Source of the DNA: Pipra filicauda
Taxonomy: Eukaryota > Chordata > Aves > Passeriformes > Pipridae
DNA: 64,000 nt
Direction of reading: 5' to 3'
Assembly: GCF_003945595.2 (NCBI RefSeq)
Contig: NW_024104162.1
Coordinates: 1,984,001 to 2,048,000 of the forward strand
Each line of letters opens with the position of its first letter. Position 1 is the stretch's first letter. Below, in pieces: positions 1-12,600 of this stretch. The notes beneath the pieces were generated by a model. The model was given only the letters and a program-made list of their open reading frames with translations, was not told the origin of the DNA and searched no databases. A program made the position numbers and the translations under genes.

Positions 1-1384
1 CACGTCCAGGGGTTTGTGCTTATGTGTGCAAGGACTTTGCTCAGCACTTGTGTGTGTGTGATGGAGCTGCTGCATGTCCCTGCAGGGCTGCAGACTGGCT
101 GCTCCTTGTTGCTGGCAGGAGAAGGGATTTGGAGGCAGGTCCCTCTAGAGCCAGGCTCTGCCGCGTAGGCACTGCTGTCTGCGGACTTCCCCAGAATATA
201 TTAAGCGTAATTTCCTCCTGCTTTGCAGGAAGCTTGTTAATATTTCACTGGGGCATGGGGGCAGCCTGCAAAGCCCGTGCTTCAAAGGAGGGCAGCTTTC
301 AGCAGCTCTGGGGTTAGCTTTTGGTGTTTCCAGCTCCTGCTATAACTCGTTCTGTGGTTTCGAAAATAGGTAAAAAAAAATAGCAACCACCCAGCAGTGG
401 AAAAAGCCCAGGCAAAGCCCACCTTTGCATGTTCCTGCCTTGCTGAGCTGGGTTGTGGCTCTACTGTTTGCTCCACTCTACTCTTCCTGCACTGACATTT
501 GGGGAAAAAATTGTAAATTCGCTATAGTTAAGGGAAAAGGACTGTCTGGATGCTTTGTGAGCCTACTTGGGTTTGAAATGGCTGGAAGGGGAGCAGTGCA
601 GCCTGGCTGTGCCCTACTGCTGACAGCATGGCACTTAGACAGGGCTTGCAGGTGGGCTGAAAAGGGTTTCCCTTCCCAGAGAGGAGCTTTTTGGGAATGA
701 CTTTTGGGGAATTACTTTTGCCTGGTCCTGGACTCCACAAATCGGAGCAGGATTGGCCCTCCAGGAGCAATAACAGAAGAATTACTGCATTGCATGGGCG
801 TCTTTATGTGTTTTTTAAACTGTGCCTCCTAATTATAAATAATGACTGTGATATGAGATATGATTATGATGGATGGTGATTCTGTATTCCGTGTGCATTA
901 GCAGCTTTAACCTTGCCGGGGTAATTATGTCTCATTTCAAATTCTGATACTATTTATTTGAGGTAGGGGACTGGGAATTTAATTTTTACTGCTTTGTCTT
1001 TTAGTATTATTATTATTTGAAAAGGATACCTTTGCAAAATTGTTTTTTAATCATTCCCTCCAGTTGGCAGCACCAGTTCATTAATATTTTCAGTGCCCAT
1101 GTGGGGCTGTTTTGCAAATGTTTGTAAAGGTAGATGTTTTGGGGGAATGTGAAGCTGAGGGCTGATGTATAGGAGAGGAGCTTTTCCTTCAAGATGCTGG
1201 TGTGCACCCTGCTGGCTTCAGTCTTTGCAAGGCAGTTACCTTTGGCCTTTGGCACTGGATGCTGCTGCTGCTGCTGACCCATGTGCCTCTGCCATCCTGG
1301 ACTCCCTCCTTGCACGAGGTGTCTGGAGGTTCAGGAAGGGCTGAACCATTGTCTTGCCCACCCCTCTCACTGTCTTTGATGGCA

Positions 1385-1510
1385 CATTTAATTAAAAACC
1401 ACATCAACCCGAAGATTGTGCACGTGGTCCTTAATCAGTTTGAAGTCTCTGTGAGAATAAAGTAATTATACTACTCGTTTGGTTACAGTAATTAAAACTT
1501 TAATTAACGT
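1385..1510 (+). promoter_or_regulatory. TAATTA cluster, candidate enhancer
   Basis: Four exact TAATTA words lie at 1389-1394, 1463-1468, 1489-1494 and 1501-1506, with CTTAATCAG between them. TAATTA is the core bound by many homeodomain proteins. The surrounding sequence is complex rather than a simple repeat. Regulatory function is inference. Confidence 0.35.
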
Positions 1511-2108
1511 CATTTCCCACCCCTTGGCCTCCCTTTACATATACTCAGGCATGTGATGGGTGCCTGCCAGGGTTGCATTTCAGGATAAAGCTCCTTATCC
1601 AGGGACTGTGTGCCTGTCCCATCTCTACTCCCTCCAGCACTGGGCCAGTGACCCTTGCCCGGCATTCTCCAGGCTGCTCAGTGCCATGTGGGAGCAGCTC
1701 CTTGGCTACGGTGCTGGCAAGTCCTGGTGGGTAGCAGCTCCACTTGAGATCCCCTGGAAGCAGTGGGAATGGTGGGAAGGGTGGTAGGTGTTCCTTAAAG
1801 ATCTTCTGAGAACTTGGTTTTGAATGTGGCATGTGGTTTGGTCTTAGCAAGAGCTGGGCTTTCAGAGAGCAACCCTGCATTCCCAGGAGTAATTCATTAA
1901 GGAGTTAGCTGGGATTTTAATTTTCCATTGCATGGACCTGCAAGAGCTGAGATCATAAGGATTTATTGCTGAGTGCTATCACAGCTGGAAAGCTCAGGGT
2001 AGGGTCCAGCACCCCTGCACCCTAATTTATACCCCTGGGTGAGCCCTGCCATCAGTGATGGGCTCAGTGTTGGCCAGTGGGACCCTGTGCTCCCTGACAG
2101 CCTTCAGC

Positions 2109-2146
2109 AGGGATTGCTGCTTGCAGAAGGGATTGCTGCCTGCAGA
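2109..2146 (+). repeat. 19-bp tandem pair
   Basis: AGGGATTGCTGCTTGCAGA at 2109-2127 is followed by the same unit with a single T-to-C change at 2128-2146. Confidence 0.9.
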
Positions 2147-5100
2147 AGCAGGGCAGGGAGTTCTGCATCGGTGCCAAAGGAAATCCATGCCGTGTAAAAC
2201 CTGAGCTCTTAAATATCTTGAGCAGCATCCTTAGGGAAAGCAATCTCTGTATTTAAATCTTCTCAATCTCTCCTTCGAAATTGCTCCAGTGTGCAGACTG
2301 AAAAGCCTAATTTCCATCCTGGTTTTGAACAGAGAACCCACTGCAGAGAAGTGATTTTCTTCACTCTGAGTTCTGCATGGGGGGGAGTCACGGCCCCATA
2401 GCTTTCTGCTGGCTTTGTGAAGACATGGAGGAGGCTGTAGTGTAACCAGGGATGTGGCTTTCCAGGTTGGAAATGGTGTAGGAGGGCCAGGTTTAGGGTG
2501 TGGGAATGAAACCTTAAAATATGAATGAAAGGTAAGAACAGGGAATTTAGCAAGCACATCAAGAGCTCAAGGTGGAGTGAGCGAGAGGGCCTAAGTCAAT
2601 TGAAAGCAAAATATTTGCAGGCACTCTGGTGTGCTCAGCACGAAGCCAAGCTCAGATGGCTGTTATTGTAGGTATCACTGGCCATGGAATGTTGGAGGAT
2701 TTCTTCTTTAATCTTGAAAGTGCTTGTGTTTCGAGCAAGGACTGTTTCATGAGGAAAGGTGGAACCTGGAGTTTTGATCATGGCGTGTCGATAGTGGAGT
2801 TGTTGATCTAAAGAAGTAAAAAAAAAAAGGAAAGGAAAGAAAGGTGTGACCATAACTTTCTACCTTCTCCTGATGTCATGGGTTACATTCCTATGAAGTA
2901 CATCGTGTGATGTATGATCTTGTCATTGAATCTGTAAGAAATTCTGGCTGCCCGGTCCCGCTGACTGTTGGGTGTTATTATTTAATGTCACTGTGCCCTG
3001 CATATTTAGACCCTGCTCATTTATTGCTTATCAGCTTTTCCTGGGCAGTCTGGTGTGATTTGACCATGGAGACAAAACACTAGAAGAGCCCAGAACTGCA
3101 GTAACAAGAGGCCTGATTGGTAGAAAGGGATTAAAGCTGGTGTCAAACAGGTGAAGCCGAATCCCCTTTGTGCAGTCAGTGTTGTCCTTCTCCCTGGGTG
3201 GAGGTGAGCAGGCAGTGAATTTCATTCCTGTTATACCGCTCTTGCTGCAATATGTTGCTGCAGCAAATGGCTTTTGGTTCTCATGCTGTGGAAATAGTAG
3301 CTGGTGCACTTATGTGGCTGGAGCTGAATGAATGGGGAGCTGCTGAGGTGGGGATGCAGAAAGCATTGGATTCTGATGGATGGGTAAATTCAGGCACAAG
3401 CCATGATGCCCTGCACAGGCAGCCACCCTGAAACAGGGGCTTGACTGGTGCTGAATCTGAGTGTGGGGCTGCTGGGGTGGACACTGGGGTGGGAGGGGAC
3501 CTGATCAGGGAGAGTACCCTGAAACAGTTTCCCTCTTGGGGTATGTCCCTCCACAGCCCTCCTCTCTGTTCAGTGGCTTTTCCTGCCACTGGCTCCGCTG
3601 TTTGCAAGACCGACAGCCCCTGCCTAGTCCTCAGGCAGCTCCTCTCTCACTGCTGTGTTGTTTAGGGACCAGGAAGGAAACAGCTATTTTCCTGGAGCCA
3701 AGAGGGGAGGAAGGATCCAGCTGATCTCCAGCTGTGTTGCAGCCCTGGGAGCTCACACTTCCTCCCTGCTGTGTCCCTGGTGACGCCCTGATACCTCCTC
3801 CCTGCCTTTTTCCCCTGTAATGGGGAGGGTCCCTATTGCTGCTGGCAGGCAGCAAGGCTTTGAGCCCCTGGCCATGGTTCCATGCCCCCAGTAGCCAGAA
3901 GTGTGAGGGTGGTGGGACAAGCCTTTGGCATTCACATCGGGGTTATTTTGGTCTGGTTGCATGGGCAAGAATCTTAGTGAGGCTCAGGAAAGAGGATTTA
4001 TGCTGCCCTGTAGAGCTGAGCAACATCATTAAGAGGTAAATAAGTGATGCTTGGGATTTGCAGGAGAAATATCAACTTCTAAGCTGTGGAGAGGCTAGGG
4101 ATGGCAGCTCTGGGTCTGCACTGCTTGCTGGATGGGGTGATGGGCTGTGTGTTAGGGGAACCAGTAGCCAACGGTTCAGGCTGGTCCCTGTGGGACAGAA
4201 GGATGTGATCTCCTTGGTGGAGCCAGTGCCTTGGCAGTGGAGAATATGGGTTTTGTCTGGAAAACTCAGTATTGAGTCCTTCAGGTGAGAGCTGCCTTCC
4301 CAGGGCCTTCTCTGGTTTAGATATTAACTCACCCCAGGCTGGTCACGTGCAGTCTGAGTCCTGTGGGAGCCGGGAGAGTGACACATTACCCTGGCTTCAT
4401 TCATGCCGTTCATGCCTGGGGCCTGCTGGGACACTTGGGATGCCTACAGTAATTAATGAACGAGGGAAAAAATAATCTGGTATTTCTGTGATGTGCTTTG
4501 CCCTTCATTGCTATCACCCAGGGCGTTATTTTTACATAAAGAGAAACGGTGGGATGCAGTGAGAAGATCCCCATTGCATTTTGCTCTGCTTTTTCTGCCC
4601 TTACGTTCTGTTTTGCAAGGCTAAAATTCCTTGCCTGTCCATTACAGGGCTCTCCTACCTCCACAGCTCTGTCCTTTCTTCTCAAGGCTTGAGAAAAAGA
4701 GCAGCACCCTCTTGCCTGCATGTGTTCCTCTCCCTCAAGTGGGACATTTCTGTGGTGGGATGGGGTGCTGAGATTTCGCTGGACATTTGTGCTGGAATGG
4801 GCACAGTCAGGTGCAGGCTCTATGCTGCTGAAGGAGTAGTTTTGAGGGGCTCTGTCGCTCCCACCCCAAGGAACTGATGTCCTGGCAGTTCCTGTGCTGC
4901 TCCCAGGGACACCCTGGAACTCCAGTCGGTTCTCTTTCGCCTTGGAGGTAAAGTCCTTCCATTGCATGCAGAGTGTGCAGCGTCAGTGGCTCTGTGCACG
5001 CTCTGTGCAGAGGTTAAGTTGCATCACTGTTGCTTGGCTGACAGTCAGCAAAGACCAAGGACTGCCACCCTGCCGGGCCATGGCATCACATGGAGGGGTC

Positions 5101-5386
5101 CCTGGGGTCCCCTGTCCTCTGCCTGCCCTCCTCTGTGCCACTCAGCAGCTGCAGCACCTCCCGCCCGGTCCCCACAGCCCCCGGGCAGCGGCTGCCCATT
5201 GATTTGCTTGTCGGGTCCCCCTCTGACCGCCTCAGCCCTGAGTGATGCTGATTGGGAAATAATTGCAATAATAATAGAGATATTTTGCTCCTGAGTGACT
5301 AGACGATATGAACTGGGCTCTGAGCCAAGAGGGTTTTGAAGGGCAAAGCTGAGAAATCAATGGCTCGAGACTGCTGGAGCAGCCGT

Positions 5387-5420
5387 GGGGCTGGGGGCTG
5401 GGGGGGCGATGGGACCTGGG
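5387..5420 (+). other. G-quadruplex-type motif
   Basis: Five G runs of 4, 5, 7, 3 and 3 bases or more are separated by loops of 2 to 4 bases on the + strand, which is also the transcribed RNA sense. The pattern fits the standard G-quadruplex rule. A role in the intron RNA or DNA is not shown. Confidence 0.6.
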
Positions 5421-8400
5421 GCTTTACTGGGGAGAGAAGTGGGGCAAATGCCTTAACCCATCCCACCTCGTGTGGCTCCCAGGGAATAGGGTGACTGTAA
5501 TTCCTCCTACCACTTTGTTATATCCATCAGTTCCTTCTGCACCTGTGTTTGACTCTGTCAAAGGTGCTCCTCCTATGCAGTACGCTGGCACTCGCTCCCT
5601 CTTTCCAGCAGTTCAGTTTTGGTACAAAAGAATGGAAAGGATTTTTCTGACAGCATCTTAATTCTGTCAGAATTGCTGGAACAGGGTATTGGGCTGTACT
5701 TCCTGTCCTGCTGATGGAGCAGTGGTGGCAGACCTGGTGAGGAGAGATTTTGGAAGGTTTGTAGACGGTGGGTGAGGAACTGGTCAGTCCTGTGCTGTGC
5801 CATGCTGTGCTGTGTGGGCTGGTGCTGGTTTGGCTGGCTCTGCTTAGCCCACTTGGCTTAGGGGAGCATCACTCGTGTGGGTGGCTGAACAAGAGGAAAA
5901 GATGGAAATGAGTTTAAATGAAAGAAAAAGGTGGTTGAGGAGTTTTGGGGAAGGTGGTGCTGTTTTTTGGGAGCCTGCTGGGCAGGGTTACCCCACTGCC
6001 TCCCTCTCTCTTCTTCTTTTCCTAAGGCAAACCCCAACACCTTCACCCAATTCCCACCCCACCTGCCTGGAAAGATGCAGTGAGTGCATCTGTCCTCAGC
6101 CCACGTGGCCAAGCTCAGGATACTGCCTGGGGATGGCACACCAGCAGTAACGTGTGCTTTGAAACCGGCTGTGAACCAGTGTCACGTCTGCCAGGGTTGG
6201 CTGGCATTTGTTGCTGTTAAGAGCATTGATTTAAATTAAGTATCTCCTTGTTTTTTGCTTTATTATACCAAAATGATTAAAGTCCCAATATTCTCTGACT
6301 CAGGGCGATGTCGGGCCCAGGACAAAAGCCTTGCTTGTATTTATCTTTACCAAGTGAATGGGTTTCATTGAATGCAAACTGGGCAGCTCACCTTGCTCAT
6401 TGGCAGGTTAGTGATGAGGCAGGAGCATCCCAACCCTGTGTGAAGGGCCAGTGAAACCTTCTCCTGGTGGGAGAGGAGGCCAGGAGGACAGGACCTGGCT
6501 CTGCTGGGTTTGAGCAGCCAGCAGCTGCCTGCCTGTCTGGTAGGAGGCATGTGTCTGATCCTGGTACATTCCTGCACAGGCAGCTGGTGGGGTGGCAGAG
6601 AGAGTGGCCAGCCAGCCAGCTGGGGGGAACAGGGGTGCTGGCTGCCAGCCTGCCCTGCATAGCTGGGATATTTCTGTGGGGCCCATCCTGTTGCCAGTTC
6701 CAGGAGAGAGTCCTTGTGAGATGCATCCCCAAAGCCCTGCCCATGGCCCTGCTGCCAGCTGCCTGTACCCTTCCTCTGGGTGTCTGGCTCCTGCCCTGTG
6801 GCACAGAGCAGCTGTAGGGTGAGCCCTGGTAAAGCGTGGTGCAGGCAACCCCAGTGATGATTTCCTTGTTATCTGAGCAAAACTGGAGGTGAATCCTTAT
6901 CCCCCTGGACATTGAAGTTTGGTAACGATACAGTGGGAAGGAGCAGGAGCCACTGCCTTCTCCTGCGTGCTCTTGACCCCTGGCATACCAGTGCCCTCCT
7001 CTCCAACAGTACCCAGCTCCCTGTCCCCACCAGGTGTGCCCACTGGACAGATGATGCCATGGCCCCACAGCTGCTCCTGGCCCTGCCTGTTACTGCACCT
7101 TCCTCGGTATGGGGGAAAAGAGGAGTGTGTGTCCCCCCAGAGCAGCTGACCCAGGAATTTCATTTAAACCCTTTGCCTTCTTTGGAAACTGGAGAGAGAC
7201 GTGTGGGTGGCAGCTGCTGGTCCTGGGGGATGGCTAGCAGGGGAAGGCACGTGGAAGGACAGCTGGTGTCCCTATCCCTACAATGCTTGGGATGAGCCCA
7301 GGCTGTGTGCCAGGAGGGGCTGTGCAGGCTGACACTTTAGGGGAGTCACTTTCCCCACCAGCCCCACTGACTGGACACAGGTGATACCTTTTCCAGCTGT
7401 AGGCTTGTCAGTGTGGTGCTGTGTGACACTTCGTGGCAGCTGTCACCTCTGCCCTGGGCCCTCTGTTGCCTCTTGGAGGTGGCCCCATGGTTTGGGGGGT
7501 GAGCTCTCCCAGGACCTGCTCTTTTTCTGGTTTCATTTGCCCTATGCCTTTTGGGTGGATGGTGCCAAAATCAAAGCAGAATGTTGGGGGCATTAGCATG
7601 GCCTCACTCTTATGGAGAGGGGATGCACACTCACTGATTTGGGTGTGGGAGCCTGGGACTTCAGTGGTGCCTCAGCCGTGAGCAGCAGTGGCATGGGGAA
7701 GGGAAGGTTTCAGTTCTGGGGCTGGACTCTGCCCTCCACCCTCGTCAAAGCTTTTTCCTCCTCCCAGCTCAGGGATGTGCTGTGGAGCTGGACAAAGGTG
7801 GGACAGGGACCTCGTTCCAGCATCGTCTCCTTGCAGCCTTGTCTTGTCCCTGCCTGCTCAATCTCTGTCCCCAGTGGACATCCCTGGGGCTGGGGAACTC
7901 TCTGCTTTCCCCAGTGCATGTTGAGAGGGAAGAGGGGAGGCTTTGAAATGCACTCCCGTAAATAAGCCTTTCTTTCACGCTGCCCGTCGGCACCGTGCGA
8001 GCCCCGTGGAACTGGAAAGGGTCCCCGTGAAAAGGCTGCCGAGTGTGTTTCAGGCAGATAAGTCCCTGCCTTTGAAGTGTGGCAGGCGGGCAAAAGCGCC
8101 CTCCTCTTGTAGCTGCTGCCAGCCGCTGCGAATTAATCACAGCCCTGCACAGATAAGAGTACAAAGCCTGGCTGAGCACTTCTCCTGCCCAGAGGAGGGG
8201 TCTGCGGGGGACCGCCTGGGACTCAGGATGGGGGCTTGAGAGCCTGGAGGTGAGGAGATGTTACACGTGGGTGGGAGAGCCTGTGGCTGCAAGGCAGTGA
8301 AGAGCCCCCTCTTCCTGGTGGTGGGCTTAGGAGGTGTCCCCTGTGGTGAGATGGGGTCTCTTGAGGACCTTCTCTATGTGCCTCCAAGCACGTGGTTTTG

Positions 8401-9516
8401 GTCCTGCAGGGAGCCAGTGGCCCACCCCAGCAACTCCCAGACCCCAGCCAGACGTCTGCTGGCACATGTGAAATCCAAAAGCAGCCTTGGCATGTCTGCA
8501 GCTGCCTTCCCTCTCCGGCTGTGTGCTTTCTCCCTCTCCACCTGGTGTCCCTGGCCGAGGGTGAGCTGTAAAGCCCTGTCATCCACTGCCGTCCTCCTCT
8601 GGACCCGCTGCCAGTGCTGGGTGGCTGCCAGGTCATGGCTGCTGCCTGTCTTTCCAAAAATGGGCCCTGGGGAGGTGTTCCTCTCCGCCTTGTGCCCGTT
8701 GCTGGTGGCCATAAGGATGTTGGGAGGTTTGCCCTATGGCAGTTTGGACAGTGGTTATGGCAGTAGGGAGGTGCCTCCTTACCTGGACAAGCCTCAAGGG
8801 TGTCTTTCCCAGGGGAGAAGCATCCTGCAGTGGAAGGAACTATTTTTTTAGTGAGGCGAGTGCTCTCTTCCTCCTAAACCTTGTATGGGATGGCAACTCC
8901 TTTCTCCAGCCCAGACAAGACCATGCCCAGGAACCTTCTCCGTATCTCCTGGTAGAGGACTTTGCATCTGCCCAGCTGGGGCATGCTGTGCACGGTCACT
9001 TGGTACATCAGGGTCCCTGAGAGCTGGGGTGTTGCAGCCCATCCTTTCCCTCATCATTCCTTTGCCAGGGTTCTCAGCTTATGGGGGTCCAGGTCCTAAA
9101 CCTTCCCTCTTCAGTTGTGCTGGGTTCTCACCCTGTGGGGTGGGCTCCCTGCTTGGGCAAGGAAGGTGTGCACATGGGTTTCTGGCAGAGCAGCCCCTGG
9201 GCTTGCTTTGAGATGAATCACCCGAGCAGGGTGTTTATAATTTCATGCCTCTGGTCTTCTCAACGTACTTGCCAAGGCAGCAACCCCACAAGTCGACCCT
9301 CACTCCTGCTCCTCTGCCTTGGTTCAGCCCTGGGATCCAGCTGCCCCCTGGGGCTCCTGCAGCTCCTGGCAGGAGGCAGTGCTGCCAAGCTGGTGCCTGA
9401 AGCCAGCCCGAGGCAGGCAGGAGCGAGGGCAGGAATCCTGAGCAAGAAATTAGTGTGAGTAATTATTAGTATTGAGTAATTATATCAGCGTCAGGATGAG
9501 GAGAAAGGTTAATATG

Positions 9517-9536
9517 TTTATTTATTTATTTATTTA
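9517..9536 (+). repeat. TTTA microsatellite
   Basis: Five perfect copies of TTTA. Confidence 0.95.
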
Positions 9537-9925
9537 TGGTAAATGTCTTTTCCCCCGAGTGGGAAGGCAGGCAGGGTGGGCAGGAAGGAGTGTATTTCCG
9601 AGGGGGGCTGCTCTGATTAAATTGCATCTTCTCCCCCTTCCCCTGCCCCCAGCTACCCTGTGGCTGCAGGGAAGGGGAGGAAAGTGGTCCCTCACGGTGT
9701 CTGTAGGAGATGGGAGGCACCTTGTGCATCCCTTGTGCTGCTCTGCCATGTTATAATCCAAGCAACCCATCCTCTTCCTGCCAGCCAGGATGGGTAAATT
9801 CATGTTGGGCTAATCCCGCTGAAAAGGCCCTGACACTTGGGTTCCCACCTCTTGTCTGCATGGCATGGGTACTGTGGGCAGTTAGGTCCTGCTTGGCGTG
9901 GGATAATGCTGGGGTCTATCTGCTG

Positions 9926-10902
9926 TAGATGGAGTGGCATTCCTCAGGAGCCAGGATTGGGACTAGCAGCATTTAACATCTTTGTTGGTGACATGGACAG
10001 TGGGATTGAGTGCACCCTCAGCAAGTTTGTTGATGACCTCGAGCTGTGTGTCGTGGTTGATATGCTGGAGGGAAGGAATGCCATCCAGAGGGACCTTGAC
10101 AGGCCTGAGAGGGGGCCTGTGTGAACTTCATGAAATTCAACAAGACCCAAGTGCAAGGTCCGGCACCTGGGTCAGAGCAATCCCAAGCACAAACATAGGC
10201 TGGGCAGAGAATGGATCTAGAGCAGCCCTGCAGAGAAGGGCTTGGGGGTGTTGGTTGACAAGATGTCAGTGTGCACTCGCAGCCCAGAAAGCCAACCATG
10301 TCCCGGGCTGCATCAAAAGCAGAGTGGCCAGCAGATTGAGGCAGGGGATTCTGCCCCTCTGCTTTTGTAAGAGACCCAACCTGCAGTGCTGTGTCCAGCT
10401 CTTGGGCCCCCAACATAAGAAGTGATGGAGTGAGTGTTGGAGTGAGTCCAGAGGAGGCTGTGAAGATGCTCAGAGGGCTGGAGCACCTCTGCTATAGAGA
10501 CAGGCTGAGAGAGTTGGGGTTTTTCACCCGGAGAGAAGAGAAAGCTCTGGGGAGATCTTAGAGTACCTTCGCGTCCCTAGAGGGGCTCCAAGAGAGCCAG
10601 AGAGGGACTTTTGACAAGGGCATGGAGTGATAGAACAAGGGGTGATGGCTTTAAACTGAAAGAGGGCAAATTTAGATTAGGTATTAGGAAGAAATTCTTC
10701 ACTATGGAAGTGGTGAGTCACTGGCACAGGTTGCTCAAGGGAGCTGTGGGGATGCCCCATCCCTGGGAATATTCAAGGCCAGGTTGGATGGGGCTTGGAG
10801 CAATCTGGTATAGTGGAATCAGGTAATTGGAACATGGGGGTTGGAACTAGATGATCTCTAAGCTTCCTTCCACCCAAACTATTCTATGATTTCATCATGC
10901 TA
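9926..10902 (+). mobile_element. CR1 LINE, 5'-truncated
   Basis: A copy of about 980 bp covering the C-terminal part of the reverse transcriptase frame and the 3' end of the chicken-repeat-1 element. Broken frames show FNIFVGDMDSGIECTLSKFV, where FVDD stands at the catalytic FADD site, then LEGRNAIQRDLDR. The 3' part reads CTATAGAGACAGGCTGAGAG, then AAATTCTTCAC and GGTTGGAACTAGATGATCTC, and ends in ATTCTATGATTTCAT. Stop codons and frameshifts make it dead. The 5' truncation is typical for CR1. Orientation is sense to the plexin gene. The element is good evidence for a bird or other sauropsid. Confidence 0.92.
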
Positions 10903-12019
10903 TGGAGGAGCATCAGGATGTGTTTCCTGACCATGAGCTAACTCAGAATCTCCTTCTGTGCCCTGCACTTTGGCAAACCAGAAAACAACTTGATTACCAG
11001 GTCTTCCAAATTTCATTTTCCTGAATCCCAAACTCACCTACAGAGTATCCTTAGCAGGGGGAGAGGTGCTAGAGAGAAGGGTTCTTGTGTGTGCACGGCT
11101 CCCCCCCAGAGCATCCTGACGTGTGTCAGGCTGGGCTTCAGCCCCATTTGACTACTGAGAGTATTTTTAGGTTCTTCCTGGAGCCTCAAATTAACTGGAA
11201 GTGCTTCATGTCTGTTGTTTTTTTAATACATCTCTTTCTCTTTCCCAGCACTGCGCAGTGCAATAATGTAATGGGGAAATTACCCCGCTAGTTAAAAATT
11301 ACTGCCAGTGCGACATCCAGCCATAGATCTATTTTAGAACCAGGGTAAAACTCCATCGATTATTCTGTGCCGCAACTGCGGCCCATAAAAGGATTGGAAA
11401 GGTGTGTTTGTCACATTGCCATAGCGAGGTGGGGAGATGCTGCCTTGCTAGGGAGGGGAGGATATTCCCTGTTACCCTCCCCTGGAGAGCTGGCTTGGAC
11501 AGGACTTTGTAGGGGACAAGCTGAGAGCTGAGAGGGGAGCAACCTATGAGATGTGGGGAGGCAGGGTTGGGCTCTGGGGGTGATGCTGGGTACTACTGAG
11601 CAAGGGACACCGCAGGGCAGGTGTGCCACATGTCCCTGTACTACAGGTGTCAGGGGCTTGACCTCCTCTGATGTTTAGAGTAGGAACAAACATGGACCTG
11701 GGCAACAAGATACCCCTGCACAAAGGGCAGACAGAGGCTTTAGGGGCCTCTGGATTCCCCAGCATACAATGGTACCAAGTGTGGGGGTGATGGGGAGCAG
11801 AGTCTGTGCAGGGGTAGTAGCAAAGGATGCTGTGAAGTCAGATGAGTACTAGGACCATTCTGGGTTGTGACAAAGGCTCTTCAGTCCTGTGCAGGGATGT
11901 ACAGGGGGTTTTTGGCTGTACTGTGGGCTCCCAAGAATTAGCCTGGCCCTGCAAGCCCGGTCGCCACATCCCCGGGGAGAGGGCGGCCCCTTTGCTCACT
12001 GCTATGCAGGACTCATCTC

Positions 12020-12250
12020 TCTCTGGTTGCTCAGGGGTCTCTTTCTTAATTAAATACATTTGTTTTGTAAAACTGCCTAAAAATAATCCGGGGCTGGTGC
12101 ATGCAGGAGGCTGGCAGTGAATCAAAGGCGCCGCTCTAATTAAACGGACCGGTTTGTTTGTGAGCCGCATACATTTCCATGCTAATCAGCTGCACACCGG
12201 GATCCTGCTTTCCCGACCCGTATCCTCCTGATTGGGAACTGTGCAAATGC
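12020..12250 (+). promoter_or_regulatory. AT-rich island, candidate enhancer
   Basis: The segment includes TTAATTAAATACATTTG, a central GGCGCCGCTCTAATTAAACG and CCATGCTAATCAGCTGC. The mixture of CpG-containing words and homeodomain cores is unlike the flanking intron. Function is inference only. Confidence 0.3.
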
Positions 12251-12580
12251 TGGCAACAATTTATTGCAGAAGAGAGACGAGGTGGCTGGGATGCTGGAGT
12301 GGCTGCTGTGGGGGTGCAAGGCTGTACTGGGCCGTGGGAGCGGGTGCAATGACCAGGGCAGGGCTGTGGGATACACTTGGGGGGGTTCTTCAAAGCAATG
12401 GATATGCCCCTCTGCTGTGGGAGGATCCTGAGTCCTGCAGATGGAGGTGCTGGACCAGGTCCCTGTGTGTGCCAGCAGCAGCACGTAGCTGATCTTGAGC
12501 AGAGTTTGTGCTGTCTCTCTGGGCACGATGCTTCGCTGCCTGCTACTGGGCTTTTTGCAGAATGTGCTGCTGGCATGATT

Positions 12581-12600
12581 CCCATCCCATCCCATCCCAT
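12581..12600 (+). repeat. CCCAT microsatellite
   Basis: Four perfect copies of CCCAT. Confidence 0.95.

Noticed and set aside
4410..4967. 185-codon minus-strand frame
   Set aside because: There is no recognisable domain and its composition is like other chance frames in the intron.
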